DNA of 64,000 nucleotides from CALFVT01 sp039989855 (lineage in GTDB: Bacteria; Pseudomonadota; Alphaproteobacteria; Caulobacterales; Maricaulaceae). How positions within the stretch are numbered: position 1 is the stretch's first letter; the number at the start of each line of letters is the position of its first letter. The notes below the pieces were generated by a model, which had not been told where the DNA came from, searched no databases, and saw only the letters and a program-made list of their open reading frames with translations. Positions 24,313 to 33,830 of this stretch are shown one piece after another. Position numbers and translations under genes: made by a program. Where the stretch lies: positions 62,001-126,000 of the forward strand of contig JBDXGZ010000017.1 of NCBI GenBank assembly GCA_039989855.1, given 5' to 3'.

Positions 24313-25301
24313 GGGGGCCGCATTATCCGGTTATGTTACCGGAGGTGTTGGCGGCTGTTAGTCCGCAGGCTGGTGAGACTTATATTGATGCGACCTTTGG
24401 TAATGGTGGTTATTCTGAAGCCTTACTAAAGTCAGCCAGTTGCGCGGTCATTGGGCTTGACCGAGACCCGAATGTTGGGCCACGCGCAAACAGTCTTGCG
24501 GCGGCTTATAATGAGCGGTTTTCCCTAATTGAAACATCCTTCTCAGGGCTTGATCAGTTCGATGCCACGCAAGGTGTTGATGCCGTGATCTTTGATATTG
24601 GCGTCTCCAGTATGCAGCTTGACCAAGCGGAGCGAGGCTTTTCCTTTATGCGCTCTGGGCCGCTAGATATGCGCATGTCGCAAAACGGCGTCAGTGCAGC
24701 GGATGCGGTGCAGCATTTATCAATAGATGACTTAATCTCTATTTTTAAAATTTACGGCGAAGAGCGGCAGGCCAAACGTATTGCCCACGCGATTGTCGAG
24801 CTACGCGAAAGCGAAGTGATTGCGACAACCGATCAATTGGCAGAGCTGATTGAAAAGACCGTCGGGCGGCGTGGTAAAATTCATCCTGCGACACGGGTGT
24901 TTCAAGCCTTGCGCATTTATATCAATGATGAGCTGGGGGAGCTTTACCGTGGGCTGCGAGCAGCAGAGACCGTTTTAAAGCCAGAAGGGCGCTTGGTGGT
25001 TGTGACATTCCACTCCCTAGAAGACCGTATGGTCAAACAGTTTTTACGTGGCCGTACTGGCGAAGTTGTTGGTGGCTCTCGGCATATGCCTGAAGCGCCT
25101 GTTGAGGCGAACCCCGCGCAATTTACGACAGTTAAGCGCGGAGTGATCAAGCCGTCTACGACCGAGGTAGCTGAAAACCCACGCTCTCGTTCTGCGAAGT
25201 TACGTTATGCGTATAGGACAAAAATTGCAGCAAAATCAGAATCTTATGATGGGTTCTTACCGCAGGTAACATCTCTAAGTGAGTTGGGGGCGAGGCTATG
25301 A
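24309..25301 (+). CDS. rsmH: 16S rRNA (cytosine1402-N4)-methyltransferase
   Basis: 330 residues, formerly MraW. It methylates N4 of C1402 in the decoding centre of 16S rRNA using S-adenosylmethionine. The start HYPVMLPEVLAAV is characteristic, followed by the SAM-binding DATFGNGGYSEALL, VIGLDRDPN, FDIGVSSMQLD and RGFSFMRSGPLDMRMSQ; HPATRVFQALRIYINDEL is the C-terminal hallmark. It starts with GTG overlapping the mraZ stop and ends overlapping ftsL as ATGA, so translation through this part of the dcw cluster is coupled. Confidence 0.97.
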   Translation: MRGPHYPVMLPEVLAAVSPQAGETYIDATFGNGGYSEALLKSASCAVIGLDRDPNVGPRANSLAAAYNERFSLIETSFSGLDQFDATQGVDAVIFDIGVSSMQLDQAERGFSFMRSGPLDMRMSQNGVSAADAVQHLSIDDLISIFKIYGEERQAKRIAHAIVELRESEVIATTDQLAELIEKTVGRRGKIHPATRVFQALRIYINDELGELYRGLRAAETVLKPEGRLVVVTFHSLEDRMVKQFLRGRTGEVVGGSRHMPEAPVEANPAQFTTVKRGVIKPSTTEVAENPRSRSAKLRYAYRTKIAAKSESYDGFLPQVTSLSELGARL

Positions 25302-25645
25302 GTGCGGTTGTCTATCAAAGCCGCGCAGACGTTGCGAAACGCATTATCTGGGGCGCTATGATCCTTATTGGGATCAGTCTTTTAGGTGTTCTTTATAGTT
25401 TTAAGACGATGGCTCAATCGGCGCGAAAAGATGTGCGTCATCTTGAAGTTCAGATTGAAAGTGAAGAGCGTAATATTCAATTGTTGAAAGCGGATGTTGC
25501 TTATCTTGAACGGCCAGACAGGTTGGTCGAGTTTAGTCAGGTGACAATTGTCGCAGAGCCGTTGGGTTATAAATCTGCGGATATGCTCATGCGCGTGAAG
25601 GCGATTCCGTTGCGTGAAGGCAAGATTGAAGGAGCTGCGCCGTGA
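25298..25645 (+). CDS. ftsL: Cell division protein FtsL
   Basis: 115 residues: a short cytoplasmic N-terminus, one membrane segment (about residues 17-36, IWGAMILIGISLLGVLYSF), then a periplasmic coiled coil (SARKDVRHLEVQIESEERNIQLLKADVAYLERPDRL). With FtsB and FtsQ it forms the complex that activates septal wall synthesis by FtsWI. Sequence conservation in FtsL is poor, so the call rests on topology, the coiled coil and the position between rsmH and ftsI, where it is coupled on both sides by four-base overlaps. Confidence 0.88.
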   Translation: MSAVVYQSRADVAKRIIWGAMILIGISLLGVLYSFKTMAQSARKDVRHLEVQIESEERNIQLLKADVAYLERPDRLVEFSQVTIVAEPLGYKSADMLMRVKAIPLREGKIEGAAP

Positions 25646-27306
25646 CGACAGGGCCTATTCCTTCTCGCTATGAGGTTGATGATCTTGAATTCCGTATGGT
25701 GGCGGAAGGCCGTATCCGCATTTGGATCGGATTGGTTGTTTTTTCAGTAGCACTTTTATTAATTGTTCTGCGTTTGGCTGAAGTCGCATTGTTCACTCAG
25801 CCGCCAGGTCTTGGTGCATCTTCAGAGGAAGACGTTGTTTTCCGCGCTGACATTGAAGACCGTAATGGTCAACTATTAGCGACGACGATTAATAATTATG
25901 CTCTTTATGCAAAACCAAGCAAAATTTTGAACAAGCGCGAAGCTGTCTCGGGCGTTTTGTCATTGTTTCCGCATTTAGATGAGGCTGATTTGGATCGCCG
26001 TGTAAGGCTTCCTCGTGATGAGGTTCGTCTAGCGCGAGGTTTAACGCCTACGCAAAAAAATGAAGTGATTGCAAGTGGTTTGCCGGGCTTGTTTACGAAG
26101 GCTCAATTTATGCGGAGTTATCCGAACGGTGCGGCGGCGTCTCATGTGTTAGGGCTCGTGGATATTGACCTTAACCCCATGAGCGGCATTGAATATAGTT
26201 TTAACGAAGATATTGTCGCGGAAGACGCGCCCCCTAAGGCTCTTTCCATTGATCTTCGCGTTCAATCCGTTCTTGAAGATGAACTTTTTAAAACGGTCAC
26301 GAAGTTTTCAGCGGATACAGGGGCGGGAATTGTTCTTGATATTAAAACGGGTGAAGTCTTAGCGATGGCATCTTTACCCGAATATGACCCTAATCAGCGG
26401 GACACAATTTCGCCTCAGAAGGAAAAAAATACGGCCACAAATGCTACTTATGATTTGGGTTCAGTCTTTAAACCCTTGACCGTTGCTATGGCGCTTGATC
26501 GAGGGGTCACCACTCTTGATGAGGCGTTCCCTGTGCATAAGCCGTTTACTGTTCAAAAAAAACTTATTCGAGACGATCATGAGAGTAAGGTTCCATATGA
26601 TGCTGCGCATATACTATCTGAAAGCTCTAATCGCGGCACGGCTTTAATGGCCCTTCGTGCAGGAGCCGATATGCAACAGGATTTCTTTAAAGCGGTCGGG
26701 CTTTTTGACAGATCGCCGATTGAACTTAACGGGCTTGCACGGCCACAGTATCATAAAGAGTGGCAAGATATTTCCATTGTCACAACATCTTATGGTCACG
26801 GGATTTCCGTGACGCCCTTGCATTTGGCGTCTGCGATTGGAGCGATATTAAACGATGGCGTCTATGTCGCGCCGACCTTAGCCAAAGTTGATAGCGCTCA
26901 TAAACCAGCGACACGCCGTGTGATTTCTTCGCGAACCTCTAAGGATGTGGCTGAGTTGATGCGCTTTGTCGTAACGGACGGAACGGGGCGAAGTGCAGAA
27001 GTGCCTGGTCTAGGTGTCATGGGGAAAACAGGGACGGCAGATAAGCCCTCTGTTGGTGGATATGATACGCGCCGCCTTGTAACGTCTTTCGTCGGGGCTT
27101 TCCCCGTATGGGACCCTAAATATGTGGTTATGATTACCTTGGATGAACCAAAGGCTCTGGAGGAGACACATGGTTTTGCCACGGCAGGGTGGAACGCGGC
27201 TCCTACGGCGGGGCGGGTCATGTCTCGCATTGCGCCGATGGTTGACGTTCCCGTAAAGCCGATTCAATCAGCCAGCTCCTTTGTGGACAGGGAGGCGCTA
27301 CAATGA
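25642..27306 (+). CDS. ftsI: Septal peptidoglycan transpeptidase FtsI (PBP3)
   Basis: 554 residues starting with GTG. A single N-terminal membrane helix (about residues 30-50) is followed by the pedestal domain (VVFRADIEDRNGQLLATTI) and the transpeptidase domain. The three active-site motifs are in order: GSVFKPLT (S-x-x-K, nucleophile Ser), SESSNRGT (S-x-N) and GKTGTADK (K-T-G). It cross-links the septal wall strands made by its partner FtsW, also in this cluster. It is coupled to ftsL (GTGA) and murE (ATGA). Confidence 0.96.
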   Translation: MTTGPIPSRYEVDDLEFRMVAEGRIRIWIGLVVFSVALLLIVLRLAEVALFTQPPGLGASSEEDVVFRADIEDRNGQLLATTINNYALYAKPSKILNKREAVSGVLSLFPHLDEADLDRRVRLPRDEVRLARGLTPTQKNEVIASGLPGLFTKAQFMRSYPNGAAASHVLGLVDIDLNPMSGIEYSFNEDIVAEDAPPKALSIDLRVQSVLEDELFKTVTKFSADTGAGIVLDIKTGEVLAMASLPEYDPNQRDTISPQKEKNTATNATYDLGSVFKPLTVAMALDRGVTTLDEAFPVHKPFTVQKKLIRDDHESKVPYDAAHILSESSNRGTALMALRAGADMQQDFFKAVGLFDRSPIELNGLARPQYHKEWQDISIVTTSYGHGISVTPLHLASAIGAILNDGVYVAPTLAKVDSAHKPATRRVISSRTSKDVAELMRFVVTDGTGRSAEVPGLGVMGKTGTADKPSVGGYDTRRLVTSFVGAFPVWDPKYVVMITLDEPKALEETHGFATAGWNAAPTAGRVMSRIAPMVDVPVKPIQSASSFVDREALQ

Positions 27307-28733
27307 AATTGTCTGACGTAATCCCTACAGCAAAGTCTATAACCGTGGCAGGTTTGACAAGCGATAGTCGGCAGGTGAAAGCGGGTATGATCTTCGCCGC
27401 TATACCTGGGACGCAATTTGACGGGCGTGATTATATTCCGCAAGCGATTAAAAGCGGTGCGGCGGCGATCTTATCACAACCCGCTTTACCGCCTTTATCC
27501 GTCCCTGTGATAGAGCATGAAAATGTCCGTCTGGCCTACAGCCGATTAGCCAAGCAGCTTTATCCGCAACAGCCTAAGTGTCTCGTGGCAGTGACGGGAA
27601 CGAACGGTAAAAGTTCGACGGTGGAATTCTTGCGACAAATTTGGGTGCAAGCTGGAATGTCGGGTGCGTCTTTAGGGACGCTCGGTGTGACATCCCCGCA
27701 AGGCTACAGACCCTTGACGCATACAACGCCTGACGCGGTGGCTTTACATCAAACCTTGTCTGATCTTGCGGATGAATCTGTTACCCATGTAGGGATGGAG
27801 GCCTCTAGCCACGGCTTAAAACAATACCGTCTCGACGGGGTTGAGATTTCCGCGTCATGTTTTACCAACCTCACGCAAGACCATTTTGATTATCATCCTG
27901 ACGCGGAGGATTATTTCTCCGCGAAGGCACGTTTGTTTACGGAATTGTCGGGGGCGAAAACGCCTGTTGTCGTCAATGTAAATGATGGATACGGCCAACG
28001 CATATTGGCTCTATGTAAAGAGCGTGGGCAGCCCACTTTAAGTGTCGGTTGGACGGGCGCCGATATTCATATCAATGAAATTATGCCCAAAGCCTCTGGC
28101 CAAGCTTTGGACTTAAATGTGTTAGGGCAACGTGTAAAGCTGACCTTGCCGCTTGCAGGTGAGTTCCAAGTCTTAAACGCGGTTCAAGCTCTAGGGCTGG
28201 CTTTGGTGACGGGCGTGAAGCAAGAGGTGGCAACACAAGCCTTGTCAAAGCTTCACGGTGTTGCAGGTCGTATGGAACGCGTGGGTTTTTCAAAAACAGG
28301 TGCGCCGATTTATGTGGATTTTGCTCATACGGAGGACGGGCTTGATAAGCTGCTTCGCGGCGTGCGGCCTCACACAAAAGGGCGAACTATTATCGTCTTT
28401 GGCTGCGGCGGTGACCGTGATCCGAATAAGCGCCCGAAGATGGGCGCTGTTGCGGCGAAGCTTGCGGATGTCGTGATCGTGACGGATGATAACCCGCGTA
28501 CAGAAGACCCTGACCTTATTCGCCGTGCTGTCTTAGAAGGGTGTCCCAAAGCACAGGTCATAGGTGACCGCGCGCAGGCCATAAGTGAAGGCATAACTCA
28601 ACTGCAAGACGGAGACTGTCTTGTTGTGGCGGGTAAAGGGCACGAAAGTGGTCAGATTATCGGCACAAAAACTATACCATTTAATGACGCGGGTGTTGTT
28701 CGGCAGATTCTAGGAGAGAGCGATCATGTCTAA
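27303..28733 (+). CDS. murE: UDP-MurNAc-L-Ala-D-Glu:meso-diaminopimelate ligase
   Basis: 476 residues. It adds the third amino acid of the peptidoglycan stem in the cytoplasm. GTNGKSSTVEF is the ATP-binding loop, TTPDAVALH and MEASSHGL the central-domain motifs, and the substrate-selecting DDNPRTEDP box (D-N-P-R) indicates meso-diaminopimelate rather than lysine, as expected for a Gram-negative. CGGDRDPNKRPKM and GKGHESGQ are also typical. The N-terminal domain has SDSRQVKAGMIFAAIPG. It overlaps murF by eight bases. Confidence 0.97.
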   Translation: MKLSDVIPTAKSITVAGLTSDSRQVKAGMIFAAIPGTQFDGRDYIPQAIKSGAAAILSQPALPPLSVPVIEHENVRLAYSRLAKQLYPQQPKCLVAVTGTNGKSSTVEFLRQIWVQAGMSGASLGTLGVTSPQGYRPLTHTTPDAVALHQTLSDLADESVTHVGMEASSHGLKQYRLDGVEISASCFTNLTQDHFDYHPDAEDYFSAKARLFTELSGAKTPVVVNVNDGYGQRILALCKERGQPTLSVGWTGADIHINEIMPKASGQALDLNVLGQRVKLTLPLAGEFQVLNAVQALGLALVTGVKQEVATQALSKLHGVAGRMERVGFSKTGAPIYVDFAHTEDGLDKLLRGVRPHTKGRTIIVFGCGGDRDPNKRPKMGAVAAKLADVVIVTDDNPRTEDPDLIRRAVLEGCPKAQVIGDRAQAISEGITQLQDGDCLVVAGKGHESGQIIGTKTIPFNDAGVVRQILGESDHV

Positions 28734-30108
28734 TTCTCCTCTCTGGACTTTGGCGGAAATTGCGGCTGCGACGGGCGGTACTGCTTACGGCGCGGCCGAT
28801 ATAACAGGTCTCGTTATTGATAGCCGTGAGGCCTTTCTCGGTGATTTATTCATCCCGCTTAAAGATAAGCGCGATGGTCATGACTTTATTCCTGCGGCCT
28901 TAAAAGCAGGAGCCTCAGCGAGCTTATCTGAAGTTAATATAGATCAACCACATGTGCGCGTGGGTGATAGTTTTAAGGCGATGCAAGATATGGCGTTCGC
29001 GGCGCGGCGCCGCTCCAAAGCTATTCGCGTCGGCGTCACGGGAAGCGTCGGTAAAACCTCGATAAAAGAAATGATTGCGACGATTTTCGAGGCCCACGGT
29101 GAGTCTCATAAATCTGTTCGCTCTTTTAATAATCACTGGGGCGTTCCGCTGACTATGGCGCGGATGCCGCGCGAGACGCAACGCGCTGTGTTTGAAATGG
29201 GCATGAACCATGCGGGTGAATTATCGGAATTATCAACACTCTTACAGCCTGACATTGCGCTTGTTTCCCTGATTGCGCCAGCGCATCTCGTGCATTTCGC
29301 GTCTGTCGATGATATAGCCACCGCGAAAGCTGAAATCTTCGACGGGTTGACTATGGGCGGCGTTGCGGTCTTGAACAAAGACGATATATATTTTGGAAAA
29401 TTTGAAGCCTCCGCCTCTGCGCGGCAGGCTATAATTATCACCTTCGGTCAAAGCCCTGAAGCGGATGTTTCACTCAGTAAGCTCCGTGTGGCTACAGATA
29501 AGAGTACAGCTCAAGTCAATTACTTAGACCAAGCCTATGATCTTATCATCCCCGCCGTTGGTGAGCATTGGCTCATGAATGCGGCGGCGGCTTTGGCGGT
29601 TGCGGTTGCGTCAGGAATTGATATGGCGTCAGCCATTACGTCGCTCGCGACTTACACCATACCCGCAGGGCGCGGCGTTAGCTTCAAAACGGTGATCGAC
29701 GGTAAAGACATCACGGTGTTGGATGAAAGTTATAATGCGAACCCGACTTCCATGCGCGCAGCAATTACCTCCGCGTCTCAACAGGCCGAAGGGCGCACGA
29801 TTGCGGTCTTAGGGGACATGTTCGAGCTTGGTAAAGATGAGCTTGAGCTTCACGCAGCTTTAGCACCTAATATTGAGGCGGCAAATATTAGCCGCGTGAT
29901 CGTTACAGGCGAATGTATGCGGGCTTTACGGGGTGCTTTGCGCCGCGATATACGGGGCTTATGGGTGGCAAATGCGGAGTTAGCATTTGACGCTTTACGT
30001 GATGAAATTGTATCGGGAGATACAGTGCTTATAAAAGGGTCAAATGCGTCCGGACTTGGGGATCTCATTCATTTGATACAATCTTACAAAGATGAGGATG
30101 AGACCTAA
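28726..30108 (+). CDS. murF: UDP-MurNAc-tripeptide:D-Ala-D-Ala ligase
   Basis: 460 residues. It attaches D-Ala-D-Ala, made by Ddl (37.3 kb), to the UDP-MurNAc-tripeptide. Visible motifs: IDSREAFLGDLFIPL near the N-terminus, the P-loop GSVGKTSIKEM, the SFNNHWGVPLTM substrate region, EMGMNHAGEL, and LDESYNANPTSM followed by AVLGDMFELG. All are typical of MurF. It starts inside the murE stop region and its TAATG junction couples it to mraY. Confidence 0.97.
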   Translation: MSNSPLWTLAEIAAATGGTAYGAADITGLVIDSREAFLGDLFIPLKDKRDGHDFIPAALKAGASASLSEVNIDQPHVRVGDSFKAMQDMAFAARRRSKAIRVGVTGSVGKTSIKEMIATIFEAHGESHKSVRSFNNHWGVPLTMARMPRETQRAVFEMGMNHAGELSELSTLLQPDIALVSLIAPAHLVHFASVDDIATAKAEIFDGLTMGGVAVLNKDDIYFGKFEASASARQAIIITFGQSPEADVSLSKLRVATDKSTAQVNYLDQAYDLIIPAVGEHWLMNAAAALAVAVASGIDMASAITSLATYTIPAGRGVSFKTVIDGKDITVLDESYNANPTSMRAAITSASQQAEGRTIAVLGDMFELGKDELELHAALAPNIEAANISRVIVTGECMRALRGALRRDIRGLWVANAELAFDALRDEIVSGDTVLIKGSNASGLGDLIHLIQSYKDEDET

Positions 30109-31205
30109 TGTTATATGAATGGCTCACGCAATATTCAGAAGATTTTCAACTGTTTAATTTGCTCAATTATATTAGTTTCCGTGTCGGCGCGGCCTTGATG
30201 ACGTCGATGATTATCGCCTTTGTGTTAGGCCCCAAAGTGATCAGACTCTTACGGGCGAAACAAGGCAAGGGGCAACCTATTCGCGAAGATGGCCCCGAAG
30301 GTCATATTATTAAAAAAGCAGGAACGCCGACAATGGGCGGTATCCTTATTCTTTTGTCCGTTATTGTCTCTGTCCTGTTGTGGGGTGATCTGAGGAGTCC
30401 GTTTTTATGGACGGTTATTCTTGTTACAGTCGGTTATGGTTTGATTGGATTTTATGATGATTATCTCAAAGTCTCGCGGCAAAATCCGAAAGGCTTTAGT
30501 GGTAAAATTAAACTTGTTTTGGAGTTTGCGATTGCGGCCGCAGCCGTTTACATTTTAACGACAGCGTTTCCGCAAACACCCGATGGGTTTGAGACGGGCC
30601 TCGCGCTTCCATTTTTCAAGAATTACACCCTTAACCTCGGCGTGTTTTTCATTCCTTTTGGCTGTTTTGTGATTGTTGGTTCATCTAATGCGGTGAATTT
30701 GACGGACGGGCTCGATGGGCTCGCCATTGTTCCAGTGATGATAGCTTGTATGAGTTTGGCGTTGATTGCCTATTTGGTCGGGAATGCTGTGTTCTCAGAT
30801 TACCTCGGTGTGCCTTACATTCCAGGCAGCGCTGAAATTACGATTTTCCTTGGCGCGATTATTGGGGCGAGTCTTGGTTTTCTTTGGTATAATGCCCCGC
30901 CCGCTATGGTTTTTATGGGTGATACAGGATCGCTCGCTCTTGGTGGAGCGTTAGGCGTAACGGCTGTGGCTATCAAACATGAAATCGTTCTCGCAATTAT
31001 AGGTGGTTTATTCGTACTTGAAGCTGTCTCCGTAATTGTTCAAGTCGCCTCTTTCAAACTCACAGGAAAACGCGTTTTTCGTATGGCCCCTATACATCAT
31101 CACTTTGAGAAAAAAGGGTGGGCCGAACCCACTATTGTTATTCGTTTCTGGATCATTGCAATTATCCTTGCTTTGATTGGATTATCAACTCTGAAGCTTA
31201 GGTAG
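30108..31205 (+). CDS. mraY: Phospho-MurNAc-pentapeptide translocase
   Basis: 365 residues with about ten membrane helices. It moves phospho-MurNAc-pentapeptide onto undecaprenyl phosphate, giving lipid I on the inner leaflet. Family signatures: GTPTMGGILIL, GLIGFYDDYLKV (catalytic Asp pair), NAVNLTDGLDGLAI, FMGDTGSLALGG and the MAPIHHHFEKKGW loop that binds the uridine diphosphate. It shares one base with the murF stop and is followed four bases later by murD. Its product is the substrate of MurG. Confidence 0.98.
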   Translation: MLYEWLTQYSEDFQLFNLLNYISFRVGAALMTSMIIAFVLGPKVIRLLRAKQGKGQPIREDGPEGHIIKKAGTPTMGGILILLSVIVSVLLWGDLRSPFLWTVILVTVGYGLIGFYDDYLKVSRQNPKGFSGKIKLVLEFAIAAAAVYILTTAFPQTPDGFETGLALPFFKNYTLNLGVFFIPFGCFVIVGSSNAVNLTDGLDGLAIVPVMIACMSLALIAYLVGNAVFSDYLGVPYIPGSAEITIFLGAIIGASLGFLWYNAPPAMVFMGDTGSLALGGALGVTAVAIKHEIVLAIIGGLFVLEAVSVIVQVASFKLTGKRVFRMAPIHHHFEKKGWAEPTIVIRFWIIAIILALIGLSTLKLR

Positions 31206-31209
31206 CACC

Positions 31210-32652
31210 ATGATTGTCGCGCATAGTTATAAAGGACAAACCATCGCCATTTTTGGCCTTGGGCGAACGGGCTTAAGTGCCGCTAAAAGTCTCACACAAG
31301 GCGGGGCGCGCGTCTGGGCGTGGGACGATAATGAAGCCACTCGAACAGCGGCTGTAGCTGCGGGTGTGGCCGTCACAGATTTAACACATGCGGACTGGAA
31401 CGAGATTGACGGTTTGCTCCTCTCTCCGGGAATTCCACATGATAAACCAACGGCCCATTGGTCAGCGCAAAAGGCTAAGGACGCAGGCGTTCGGATTATC
31501 TGCGATATTGAGATTTTTGCTCAAGAAGTTGCGTCGCGCGCATCTGATCAACGGCCAAAGATTATTGCCATCACAGGCACAAATGGAAAATCAACTACCA
31601 CAAGTCTGATTGGGCATATTCTCGAAAAAGCGGGTAAAGATGCGCAAGTTGGCGGAAATATTGGCCGAGGTATCTTAGACCTCAACCCCATTCACCGTGG
31701 GGGCTATTATGTGCTTGAGCTGTCGTCCTATCAGCTTGAACGAACCCATAGCTTAAAAGCAGACGTAGCTGTTTTGCTGAACTTATCGCCTGATCACCTT
31801 GACCGCCATGGTGATATGGCAGGCTATGAGACGGCCAAGCGCCGTATCTTCCATAATCAAACAGACGCCGACACTATTGTCATTGGTGTCGATGATCGCC
31901 ACGGCAAGCGTATTTGCACGGAGCTTATGGCGCAGAACGGTCGCAGCATTATTCCTGTTTCGGGATTGCGGTCGTTGGGGCGTGGGGTTTGCGCCATTAA
32001 GAGCAAGCTTTACTGTGTTATGGGGCGTAACGTCGATGAGATTGCAGATTTAACCTTGGCGCGGACGTTAGAAGGTACGCATAATTGGCAAAATGCTGCT
32101 GCGGCCTATGCGGCAACAAAATCTGTTGGCGTATCGAATAAAGATATTACCGAAGGTCTATTGAGTTTTCCAGGCCTCGCTCACCGTATGGAAGATGTTG
32201 GTACTGTCGCAGGTGTTCGCTTTATCAATGATAGTAAGGGCACGAATGTAGATGCGACACGACAAGCTCTTAAGGCTTATGATAATATTTATTGGATTGC
32301 GGGCGGTGTGGCGAAAGAGGGCGGTCTTGAAGACCTTGTTGCCGATATGGACCGTGTAAAACGGGCCTATCTTATTGGGGACGCTGCGGATGATTTCTCT
32401 AAGAGTTTATCACGCGAAAAGATTTCTCACAAAACGTCAGGAACCCTTAAGCAAGCTGTTCTTTGCGCGACAAAAGACGCTCTAAAGTCAAGGAAGTCTA
32501 ATCCTGTAATTCTTTTGTCTCCAGCCTGTGCGAGTTTTGATCAGTTTAAAAATTTCGAAGTTCGTGGTGATGCTTTCCGCGCCTATGTAGACGAGATCGT
32601 AAATATGTTTGAAACGGCTAAAAGGCAATCAACAGAAGGTCAGGCTGCATGA
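31210..32652 (+). CDS. murD: UDP-MurNAc-L-alanine:D-glutamate ligase
   Basis: 480 residues. It adds D-Glu to UDP-MurNAc-L-Ala. The N-terminal Rossmann-like domain has IFGLGRTGLSAAKSL, the ATP loop is ITGTNGKSTTTSL, then LELSSYQLERTHSLK and LSPDHLDRHGDM, and FINDSKGTNVDATRQAL in the C-terminal domain; LLSPACASFDQFKNFEVRG is the closing hallmark. It overlaps ftsW by ATGA, making a coupled pair of a cytoplasmic ligase and a division-site polymerase. Confidence 0.97.
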   Translation: MIVAHSYKGQTIAIFGLGRTGLSAAKSLTQGGARVWAWDDNEATRTAAVAAGVAVTDLTHADWNEIDGLLLSPGIPHDKPTAHWSAQKAKDAGVRIICDIEIFAQEVASRASDQRPKIIAITGTNGKSTTTSLIGHILEKAGKDAQVGGNIGRGILDLNPIHRGGYYVLELSSYQLERTHSLKADVAVLLNLSPDHLDRHGDMAGYETAKRRIFHNQTDADTIVIGVDDRHGKRICTELMAQNGRSIIPVSGLRSLGRGVCAIKSKLYCVMGRNVDEIADLTLARTLEGTHNWQNAAAAYAATKSVGVSNKDITEGLLSFPGLAHRMEDVGTVAGVRFINDSKGTNVDATRQALKAYDNIYWIAGGVAKEGGLEDLVADMDRVKRAYLIGDAADDFSKSLSREKISHKTSGTLKQAVLCATKDALKSRKSNPVILLSPACASFDQFKNFEVRGDAFRAYVDEIVNMFETAKRQSTEGQAA

Positions 32653-33830
32653 ATGAGGCCGATTTTGATATCGATTTTGACCTTGAAAACCTTGAAGACG
32701 ACCCTGTTTCATCCTCGGTTATTCCTCAATTTATACAGCAATGGTGGCGCAGTATAGACCGAATTAATTTAGCCTTATTTTTGATTATTCTGTCAATCGG
32801 TCTCATTTTGTCGATGGCAACATCACCTGTCGCGGCAGCCCGTATTGACCATGACGATCCTTTCTTTTTCTTTTTCCGACATATGATATTTGTTATCATG
32901 GGGCTAAGCGGAGCCGTTTTTCTCTCTTTTTTCTCACCAGAGAATGCAAGGCGTATTGGACTGATCGCGCTTGTTGGTGGCATATTTGCGCTAATTCTCG
33001 TATTAACCAAGGGCTATGACATTAAAGGGGCGACACGTTGGCTACGCGTTGGGCCTTTATCTTTACAGCCGTCAGAATTCATAAAGCCTGCTTTTATTGT
33101 TTTTGCGGCGTGGATGTTTACGTCGACCCGTCGTGACCCTCGTATCGCGGGAAAAATAATTGTCTTTGCCATTTATGGTTTGCTATTATTTTTACTTGTT
33201 AAACAGCCTGATATGGGGCAATCTTTTTTGCTGACAGTATGTTTTGCAGCGGTATTTTTCTTCTCAGGTCTACCTTTGGGATGGATGGTTTTCTTCTTTG
33301 CTTTCACCTCAGTTGGAGGGATGGGAGCTTATCTTACTATGCCGCATTTCAGGGACCGTATTCAACGCTTCGGGAGTGCAAATAGTAACGATACTCACCA
33401 AACAGATAAAAGCCTTGAAGCTATAAGTAACGGTGGTCTCCTAGGTCAAGGGCCTGGCGAAGGCGTGTTTCTGCACAAGGTTCCGGATGTCAATACAGAC
33501 TTTGTTTTTGCGGCGGTTGTCGAAGAATTTGGGTTTTTGATTTCGGCGGTCATTGTTATGATTTTAGCCGCCTTTATCTTTCGCGCCTTTCGCCAAGCCT
33601 TACGGTTAAATGATGCGTTCTGCCAATTAGCGGTTGCGGGACTGTCTACTATGATTGGGGTGCAAATGCTGATTAACCTCGCTGTAAATTTAAATATGAT
33701 TCCGCCTAAAGGCATGACATTACCGTTTATTTCCAATGGCGGTTCGTCTATTCTTGCACTGTGTTTTACAGTTGGATTGATCTTAGCTTTCACCCGTCGA
33801 CGCCCGGGAGCTTACGCATATGGCGTCTAA
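32649..33830 (+). CDS. ftsW: Septal peptidoglycan glycosyltransferase FtsW
   Basis: 393 residues of the SEDS family, about ten membrane helices after a 45-residue acidic cytoplasmic N-terminus. SEDS landmarks are present: GATRWLRVGPLSLQPSEFIKPAF, KQPDMGQS, the long periplasmic loop with ISNGGLLGQGPGEG, and the PPKGMTLPFISNGGSS motif near the end. FtsW polymerises lipid II at the septum with FtsI. It overlaps murG by 11 bases, so the last FtsW residues and the first MurG residues share DNA. Confidence 0.97.
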   Translation: MNEADFDIDFDLENLEDDPVSSSVIPQFIQQWWRSIDRINLALFLIILSIGLILSMATSPVAAARIDHDDPFFFFFRHMIFVIMGLSGAVFLSFFSPENARRIGLIALVGGIFALILVLTKGYDIKGATRWLRVGPLSLQPSEFIKPAFIVFAAWMFTSTRRDPRIAGKIIVFAIYGLLLFLLVKQPDMGQSFLLTVCFAAVFFFSGLPLGWMVFFFAFTSVGGMGAYLTMPHFRDRIQRFGSANSNDTHQTDKSLEAISNGGLLGQGPGEGVFLHKVPDVNTDFVFAAVVEEFGFLISAVIVMILAAFIFRAFRQALRLNDAFCQLAVAGLSTMIGVQMLINLAVNLNMIPPKGMTLPFISNGGSSILALCFTVGLILAFTRRRPGAYAYGV